A DNA stretch of 7,754 nt from an uncultured Opitutaceae bacterium (lineage in GTDB: Bacteria > Verrucomicrobiota > Verrucomicrobiae > Opitutales > Opitutaceae), in the NCBI GenBank assembly GCA_946482625.1, contig CAMLSH010000173.1, forward strand, positions 1 through 7,754. Direction: 5' to 3'. The notes below the pieces were generated by a model, which saw only the letters and a list, made by a program, of their open reading frames with translations, did no database searches and had not been told where the DNA came from. A program made the translations under genes and the position numbers. Positions 7,298-7,754 of the stretch are shown one piece after another. The stretch's first letter is position 1. The number at the start of each line of letters is the position of its first letter.

Positions 7298-7330
7298 GTG
7301 AACAGCGCGCTCGGAGTGCGCGCTCCACCT
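7298..7330. repeat. Interspersed hairpin element, copy 2
   Basis: A perfect 7-bp stem, AGCGCGC (7304-7310) and GCGCGCT (7318-7324), encloses the loop TCGGAGT, identical to the loop of copy 1 at 2542-2548. A smaller hairpin, CACCT-TCGG-AGGTG (7326-7339), follows directly. The pair lies about 100 bp after the ATPase stop in the direction of transcription. No T tract follows on either strand, so a terminator call is not supported. Confidence 0.75.
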
Positions 7331-7400
7331 TCGGAGGTGAGGGCGTCGCGGGCGATGGCGTGGGTTGAGGCGGAGGTCATGCGCGGATTCGTTTTCCCGA

Positions 7401-7430
7401 TGGTCATTGCGTCATTGGGCAATGGTCATT
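7401..7430. repeat. Inverted heptad array overlapping the ATPase stop codon
   Basis: On the minus strand this reads as ATGACCA, TTGCCCA, ATGACGC, one extra A, then ATGACCA: four heptad-like units, opposite in orientation to arrays A, B and C. The ATPase stop codon TGA (7426-7428) is part of the first ATGACCA unit. Confidence 0.65.
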
Positions 7431-7754
7431 TCGACGCGCGCTTGGGGGCGTCGACGAGTTCCCAGGTGCGGCGGGTGGCGGCGAGGAAGACGTCTTCGAG
7501 CGTGGGGTTTTCCCGGTTCAGGCCGCGGAGGCGGAAACGAGGATCGGCGATCAGGGCGCGCATGAGGGGTTCGCCGATGGAGTCGTCGCGATCGGTGACG
7601 AGACGGAGCGTATAAAAGCCGACGGGGTCGGGGTCGCTTTGTTCGGTGATTTTGAGGGTGGGCTCGATGGCGGCAAGGGCGTCGGGGAGAGCGTCGATGT
7701 CGCCGGCGATTTCGAGTTTGTAGAGGGAGTGGCCGAGGATGTCGCGGCGGAGTT
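7426..7754 (-). CDS. ABC transporter ATP-binding protein, C-terminal part (GldA-like)
   Basis: Only the last 108 residues are inside the window; the start and all nucleotide-binding motifs (Walker A, signature, Walker B) lie beyond the right edge. The visible part begins in LRRDILG and ends NPTLEDVFLAATRRTWELVDAPKRASK. The segment TLEDVFL is the hallmark C-terminal motif of ATPases that pair with ABC-2 permeases (GldA, CcmA and YhaQ-like groups). Before it lies a small regulatory domain of alternating strands and helices. The position immediately upstream of a GldF-like permease and a GldG-family gene makes it the probable energising subunit of that transporter. The stop codon falls inside a heptad repeat. 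The call rests on the terminal motif and neighbours, since the catalytic core is not visible. Confidence 0.85.
   Translation of the reverse strand, partial: LRRDILGHSLYKLEIAGDIDALPDALAAIEPTLKITEQSDPDPVGFYTLRLVTDRDDSIGEPLMRALIADPRFRLRGLNRENPTLEDVFLAATRRTWELVDAPKRASK

Noticed and set aside
7304..7339. Intrinsic terminator after the ATPase gene
   Set aside because: Two hairpins are present but no T tract follows on either strand, and downstream genes appear to belong to the same unit.

Overview
The window is GC-rich DNA whose five genes all lie on the minus strand, so transcription runs from high to low coordinates. Read in that order they are: the C-terminal part of an ABC transporter ATPase (cut by the right edge), an ABC-2 type permease of the GldF kind, a GldG-family membrane-anchored auxiliary protein, a membrane-anchored DUF4340 protein, and most of a large AsmA-like protein (cut by the left edge). 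Third codon positions are strongly G/C, mainly C, in the minus-strand frames. No rRNA, tRNA, CRISPR array, transposase or phage gene was seen.

The organism is probably an Opitutaceae-like member of the Verrucomicrobiota. This is inference from the gene set, the high GC content, the lack of clear Shine-Dalgarno sequences before the starts, and intergenic heptanucleotide repeats that read as 'TGHWSLV'-like peptides when translated. It is not proven by any marker gene here.

The ATPase, permease, GldG and DUF4340 genes form a recognisable set. An ATPase and permease drive a transport or membrane-remodelling step. GldG and DUF4340 proteins, each anchored near the N-terminus, present large domains outside the cytoplasm. 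The AsmA-like protein next door also has an N-terminal membrane anchor and a long, probably periplasmic body. Because AsmA/TamB-type proteins are linked to lipid transport and outer-membrane homeostasis, a joint envelope-export role is a reasonable but untested idea.

The gaps between genes are long for an operon (296, 155, 103 and 224 bp from right to left). Every one holds a 7-bp-period microrepeat array. Two gaps, before the permease and before the AsmA-like gene, also carry copies of a 7-bp-stem, 7-nt-loop hairpin. The two copies have an identical loop and a compensatory base-pair change in the stem, and both sit in a similar order of shared short blocks. These composite intergenic elements are the most unusual part of the window.
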